The notes under the pieces are model-generated. The model saw only the letters and a program-made list of their open reading frames with translations, ran no database searches and had not been told where the DNA came from. Below are positions 13,964 through 17,350 of a DNA stretch of 17,350 nt, in pieces; the first letter of the stretch is position 1, and every line of letters starts with the position of its first letter. Origin of the DNA: Bacteroidota bacterium (GTDB lineage Bacteria > Bacteroidota > Bacteroidia > Chitinophagales > Chitinophagaceae); contig JAEYUA010000131.1 of assembly GCA_023433755.1 (NCBI GenBank), positions 1-17,350 on the forward strand, read 5' to 3'. Position numbers and translations under genes: made by a program.

Positions 13964-14780
13964 ACTGTTCAAAATTTTCAGGAAACCCCGCACCTATATT
14001 GCGTTTGCGGCCATCACTGCCATCATCGTACTGGTGCAACTGGCCTTGTATATTGACGGTGACCTCTACCTGGATTTTATGATGAGGTCCATCAATGCCA
14101 GCTTTATCGTGGAAGGAAACAAGCTCAATGGATATTTTGTTTTTTTCATCATCCTTCAAACCCTGCTCATGCACGTGCCACTGCTGATTGCGCTGGTAGC
14201 TGGCGATATGATCGCAGGTGAAGCTAATATGGGTACCCTCAGGCTAATCGCATCCAAACCTGTTTCGAGGACCAGTCTCTTGTTAAGCAAATTCCTGGCG
14301 ACATCTATTTATACCATCATGCTGCTCACTTTTATGGCACTTCTGGGCCTGGGCGGTTCCATATTACTGTTCGGTACCAGCGACCTGATGGTTTTCAAAA
14401 GTGACATGCTCCTGCTGATCGACCGCAATGATATCTTGTGGCGTTATGGATTTGCTTATTGTTTTGCAGGATTAGCCATGATTACGGTGGCGGCCCTGGC
14501 GTTTTTATTTTCTGTGTTTGCAGAGAATTCGATTGGTCCTATTATCGCCTCCATGAGTGTGATCATCCTGTTTACAATTCTCACTACCATGGACATCCCA
14601 TTTTTCAACAATCTGAAACCTTACCTCTTCACCAATCACATGCTGAACTGGAAAGGTTTTTTTGACCGGCCGGTTGATCGTGCCGAAGTGTTAAAATCCA
14701 TAGCTGTGCTCATGGGTCACATTGTATTTTTTGTTTCTTTGGCTATCTATTCTTTCAGGCGTAAGGATATCCTTTCCTAA
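13941..14780 (+). CDS. ABC-2 type transporter permease
   Basis: 279 residues from the ATG at 13941, where MWQLTGIELFKIFRKPRTYI begins. This is the typical N-terminal amphipathic helix of ABC-2 permeases, and the upstream in-frame ATG at 13827 lies deep in the ATPase gene. Six hydrophobic segments are visible, at about 19-37, 64-88, 117-142, 171-189, 196-214 and 255-272. The coupling-helix motif GEANMGTLRLIASKPVSR falls between the second and third segments, as in the family. It overlaps the ATPase by 23 nt and lies 9 nt before the LolA-like gene. It would form the membrane path of an exporter, as a homodimer because only one permease gene is present. Confidence 0.92.
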   Translation: MWQLTGIELFKIFRKPRTYIAFAAITAIIVLVQLALYIDGDLYLDFMMRSINASFIVEGNKLNGYFVFFIILQTLLMHVPLLIALVAGDMIAGEANMGTLRLIASKPVSRTSLLLSKFLATSIYTIMLLTFMALLGLGGSILLFGTSDLMVFKSDMLLLIDRNDILWRYGFAYCFAGLAMITVAALAFLFSVFAENSIGPIIASMSVIILFTILTTMDIPFFNNLKPYLFTNHMLNWKGFFDRPVDRAEVLKSIAVLMGHIVFFVSLAIYSFRRKDILS

Positions 14781-14789
14781 AAAAAATCT

Positions 14790-15482
14790 ATGAAGACTTT
14801 ATTTTCATTCCTTCTGTTTTTTCTTTCATCAATTATTTTACATGCGCAGGATGCTGAGACCCTCGTGAACCAGGTAAGGGCGAAGCTGGCACAGGTGAAA
14901 GATTACAAGGCTGAAGGCCGCATGAAAATGGATGTGGCATTTATTGATGCCCCTCCTTCAAAGATTGCTGTGTATTTCAAAAGTCCTGATAAATTCAAGG
15001 TGAAAAAAGATGGAGGTATTTCCATTCTTCCGAAAGGTGGCATCAGCATCAACCTCGGAACTTTGCTGGCCAATGGTGAATATGATGTGGTACCTAAAAA
15101 AGATACGGTACTGAATGGTAAAAAACTGAAGGTAGTGCGGCTGTTGCCGGTGGATGAGAACAGCGAAGTGGTGCTCACTACCTTGTATATTGATGAAAAG
15201 AACCTGGTAGTGATCAAATCAACAGTAACAACAAGGGAAAGCGGATCATACGAAATCGAGATGAGTTATGGGAAATATACAGCATGGGGACTGCCGGATA
15301 AAGTAGTGTTTTCCTTTAACACAAAAGATTATAAACTGCCCAAAGGGATCACGTTTGAATATGAGAAAGGCGGTAAAAAGGCCGCTGACCTAAAAAATAA
15401 AAAAGGTAAAGTTGAGATCAGCTATTCCTCGTATATCATCAACAAGGGTATTGATAATAAAATCTTTGAAGCAGCCAGTTAG
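14790..15482 (+). CDS. LolA-like periplasmic outer membrane lipoprotein-sorting domain protein
   Basis: 230 residues. The signal peptide (1-20) ends ILHAQ. The mature protein has the layout of LolA/LolB-like proteins: an N-terminal helix AETLVNQVRAKLAQVKDYKAEGRMKM followed by an incomplete beta barrel. Strand motifs include KIAVYFKSPDKFKV and GISILPKGGISINL, then LVVIKSTVTTRESGSYEIEM. LolA is about 200 residues; this protein is slightly longer, with a Lys-rich end. Proteins of this type bind lipids or lipoprotein acyl chains. As third gene of an ABC-2 exporter operon (9-nt gap), it could carry the exported lipid or lipoprotein across the periplasm; this is inference. Its stop overlaps the stop of the converging pdxA gene by 4 bp, with no terminator between. 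Confidence 0.85.
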   Translation: MKTLFSFLLFFLSSIILHAQDAETLVNQVRAKLAQVKDYKAEGRMKMDVAFIDAPPSKIAVYFKSPDKFKVKKDGGISILPKGGISINLGTLLANGEYDVVPKKDTVLNGKKLKVVRLLPVDENSEVVLTTLYIDEKNLVVIKSTVTTRESGSYEIEMSYGKYTAWGLPDKVVFSFNTKDYKLPKGITFEYEKGGKKAADLKNKKGKVEISYSSYIINKGIDNKIFEAAS

Positions 15483-16570
15483 CGGTCCCTGTCGATGGTA
15501 TCATCGATCTTTTCATCTTCCACATTCCGGAGCACTTCAGCAGTAATCTTTCTCAAAGGATTTTTATTTCTTTCATCAAATTCATTGCGGCGGTTGATGA
15601 TATCCACACATTCGAATACCGCCGTAGTAAAGGAGGTTGAATCAGCCATGTTTTTTCCGGCGATATCAAAGGCGGTTCCATGATCGGGAGAAGTGCGTAC
15701 AAAGGGCAGACCTGCTGTATAATTCACTCCTTCGCCGGAAGCGATGGTTTTGAAAGGTATCAGTCCCTGGTCGTGGTACATGGCAAGTACGGCGTCGAAC
15801 TGCAGGTAACTTCTTCTTGCAAAGAAGGCATCAGCGCTGTAGGGGCCAAATACCAGCATATTGTTTTTAACTTCTTTGATGGCAGGTTTAATAATCTGTT
15901 CTTCTTCGTTGCCGATCAGGCCTTCGTCACCTGCGTGCGGGTTAAGTCCGAGTACAGCAATCTTAGGTTTATCAATACCAAAATCACGTCGGAGACTGGC
16001 ATGCAGTAAATTCAGTTTGGATATAATTGCTGCTTTGGTGATATTTTCTGCTACGCCGGAAACGGGCAGGTGTTCGGTCACCAGTGCCACCCGGATATTG
16101 TCAGCATACAATAACATGAGCACATCTTTAGCCTGGGCTACATTTTTGAGGTAAGGTGTATGGCCGGTGTACTGAAAAGAAGACGACTGCACATTTTTTT
16201 TATGGAAAGGTGCGGTCACCAGTCCATGAATATGCCCGGATTTGAGCGCTTCGGCCGCAGCAACGAGCGAAATCACGGCATATTGTCCACCTGCATCGGT
16301 CAGTTGCCCGGGATTGACGGGGATCTCATCTTCCCAGCACTGGTAAATATTGATCTGTTTGGGATTGATACGGGAGAAATCCTTGATGCTCTGGTAGTTG
16401 AAGTGAGCATCGGGAATGGATTTTTTATAAAAATTGATCAGTTTATTGGAAGAAAAGATCACGGGGGTGCAGTGTTCAAGGATCCTGTGATCAGAGAAAG
16501 TTTTTATAATTAATTCAGTACCAATTCCGTTTATATCACCGCAGGTAATTCCGATTACTGGTTTATTCAT
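15479..16570 (-). CDS. pdxA: 4-hydroxythreonine-4-phosphate dehydrogenase
   Basis: 363 residues from the ATG at 16570-16568. Ten more residues upstream are possible but do not fit the family start KPVIGITCGDINGIG. PdxA oxidises 4-phosphohydroxy-L-threonine with NAD to 3-amino-2-oxopropyl phosphate in the DXP-dependent route to pyridoxal 5'-phosphate. The motifs are complete: GDINGIGTE (11-19), LVTAPFHKK (117-125), YTGHTPYL with metal ligand H137, LNPHAGDEG with H212, MYHDQGLIPFK with H266, and VNYTAGLPFVRTSPDHGTA (282-300). The length is slightly above the usual 330, owing to an acidic tail ending IDDTIDRDR. It lies on the opposite strand to its neighbours and is not in an operon with other vitamin B6 genes here. 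A GAAATTTG box (complement of 16574-16581) ends 3 nt before the ATG and may be its -7 element, again suggesting little or no leader. Confidence 0.96.
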   Translation of the reverse strand: MNKPVIGITCGDINGIGTELIIKTFSDHRILEHCTPVIFSSNKLINFYKKSIPDAHFNYQSIKDFSRINPKQINIYQCWEDEIPVNPGQLTDAGGQYAVISLVAAAEALKSGHIHGLVTAPFHKKNVQSSSFQYTGHTPYLKNVAQAKDVLMLLYADNIRVALVTEHLPVSGVAENITKAAIISKLNLLHASLRRDFGIDKPKIAVLGLNPHAGDEGLIGNEEEQIIKPAIKEVKNNMLVFGPYSADAFFARRSYLQFDAVLAMYHDQGLIPFKTIASGEGVNYTAGLPFVRTSPDHGTAFDIAGKNMADSTSFTTAVFECVDIINRRNEFDERNKNPLRKITAEVLRNVEDEKIDDTIDRDR

Positions 16571-16932
16571 GCTCAAATTTCGGTAAATAAAAGAAAACAA
16601 TTAGGGTTCACTAAAACATTCTATGTAGCATCGTATCATCCCAGCCAAATCTACTATTGGCGGGCGTTTCAATAATACCGAAGTTTGAATAAATCAATGA
16701 ATCTTCGTAACCGGAGTTAATTGATTAAGAGTATTTATTTAGAAATTTTAAGCAAGCACTTGCATTTTTAAGTAAAAACTCTGACTTTTGGAACAGAAAT
16801 CCTTTACCTGATGAAGAAATGTGCAAAGAATCCTAAAACCATTCTCCACTCGTACATCTCCTCTTTAAGTATCGGATCTCTTTAAGCCCAAAAGGTTTAC
16901 CAATATCTATAGCAAGAACTAACCGTCCGCTT
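16571..16932. promoter_or_regulatory. Divergent control region between pdxA and an exported-protein gene
   Basis: There is no gene in these 362 bp. To the right it holds taattgatta (16718-16727), tttagaaatttta (16738-16750), and CTTG (16759-16762)-N20-GACTTTTG (16783-16790), an imperfect Bacteroidetes promoter. The start context AACTAACCGTCCG lies just before the ATG at 16933. These elements recur in the same order upstream of the 744-residue T9SS gene. A transcript from the promoter would have a leader of about 138 nt. To the left it contains the putative -7 box of pdxA. Confidence 0.45.
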
Positions 16933-17350
16933 ATGAAACGAATTTTACTAGCTGCAATGCTGTTGCTGCAAATGTTTGCAGCCCTCAATATGCATGGTCA
17001 GTGTACCAACGCCCAACTTAACTGGGACAGGTTGGATTATTATTACAACAGCGGCACCAATCTTCAGCCTTACGGATACAGTGGTAGTAACTACGTTACC
17101 AATACAATGGAGCGGACCCAGAAGTTTGCGATCGGGCCTAACCAGGTAACTTTTGTCACTTCAGCCGTAGGTATGGTGAAAGGTGAAAATGGTGATCATG
17201 ATGGAGATCTGGCTGGATTTACGGGTGATGACGCGCAGTTTACCCCAAGTGCTAACGGGCAGACCATTACCATGACCTTCCGTGATGCCGTTACCAATAC
17301 CAGCTTTGCTTTTTATGATGTGGATGCCTCCCAGCGGATTTCCGTTGATG
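16933..17350 (+). CDS. Exported protein, 5' part only, probably another T9SS cargo
   Basis: The frame from the ATG at 16933 stays open for 139 codons to the right edge. The signal peptide (1-23) has MKRILLAAMLLLQMF as its core and ends NMHGQ. The mature part begins CTNAQLNWDRLDYYYNSGTN and continues as a beta-rich domain with an acidic, possibly calcium-binding stretch (GENGDHDGDLAGFTGDD, about 89-105). The segment NTSFAFYDVDASQR closes the visible part. This layout is common at the start of large Bacteroidetes surface proteins exported by T9SS, but the C-terminal sorting domain is outside the window. Its upstream region resembles that of the 744-residue T9SS gene, supporting a shared class. 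Confidence 0.8.
   Translation, partial: MKRILLAAMLLLQMFAALNMHGQCTNAQLNWDRLDYYYNSGTNLQPYGYSGSNYVTNTMERTQKFAIGPNQVTFVTSAVGMVKGENGDHDGDLAGFTGDDAQFTPSANGQTITMTFRDAVTNTSFAFYDVDASQRISVD

Noticed and set aside
1..17350. tRNA, rRNA, CRISPR array, integrase or phage genes, toxin-antitoxin pair
   Set aside because: No cloverleaf, rRNA stretch, regular spacer-repeat array or characteristic protein was seen on either strand.

Overview
The window looks like a chromosomal segment of a Bacteroidetes (Bacteroidota) bacterium, most likely a member of the Chitinophagaceae or a close relative. The evidence is: three genes for exported proteins, two of them complete and ending in type IX secretion (T9SS) type A sorting domains; a TonB-dependent receptor with an N-terminal carboxypeptidase-regulatory-like domain; a 2TM-domain protein; Sec signal peptides cleaved just before or after Gln; near absence of Shine-Dalgarno sequences; and promoters that fit the Bacteroidetes consensus TTTG-N19-21-TAnnTTTG. 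No rRNA, tRNA, CRISPR array, transposase or phage gene was recognised.

Layout. (1) 1-2722: the first codons of a leftward gene, a spacer with AGCT-rich iterations, and a UvrA-like ABC protein that lacks the UvrB-binding region. (2) 2723-7172: a T9SS surface-protein island. A 222-residue protein consists only of the C-terminal module (Fn3-like plus sorting domain) that also ends the 744-residue protein downstream. A 962-bp spacer between them carries a promoter and leader region resembling the one before the T9SS-type gene at the right edge. (3) 7129-8154: a gene-free kilobase that is the most structured part of the window. It has two rightward terminators, a 234-bp AGCT-rich element with 24-bp terminal inverted repeats (23/24 match), a leftward terminator touching its right end, and a leftward promoter. 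The last two would define an undescribed small RNA of about 218 nt with a 5'-terminal hairpin and three copies of CCAATCCTT. (4) 8066-12865: a strong promoter, then TonB receptor, 2TM protein and exported helical-repeat-like protein, a terminator whose U-tract ends 3 nt before the next start codon, then two tandem paralogous six-helix membrane proteins and a winged-helix regulator, the last three overlapping head to tail. (5) 12990-15482: an ABC exporter operon (ATPase, permease, LolA-like periplasmic protein) driven by a consensus promoter so close to the ATG that the mRNA should be leaderless. (6) 15479-16570, minus strand: pdxA of vitamin B6 synthesis, sharing a 4-bp stop-to-stop overlap with the LolA-like gene. 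(7) 16571-17350: divergent regulatory region and the start of another exported protein.

How the genes fit together. The TonB, 2TM and exported-protein genes form one transcription unit. The two membrane paralogs and the winged-helix regulator form a second, translationally coupled unit that could be a membrane sensor/regulator set; that function is inference. The ABC operon looks like a lipoprotein- or lipid-handling exporter. The strongest candidates for something new are the small RNA and terminator-bracketed repeat element at 7254-7772, the shared control regions of the T9SS genes, and the paralogous membrane-protein/regulator cassette.
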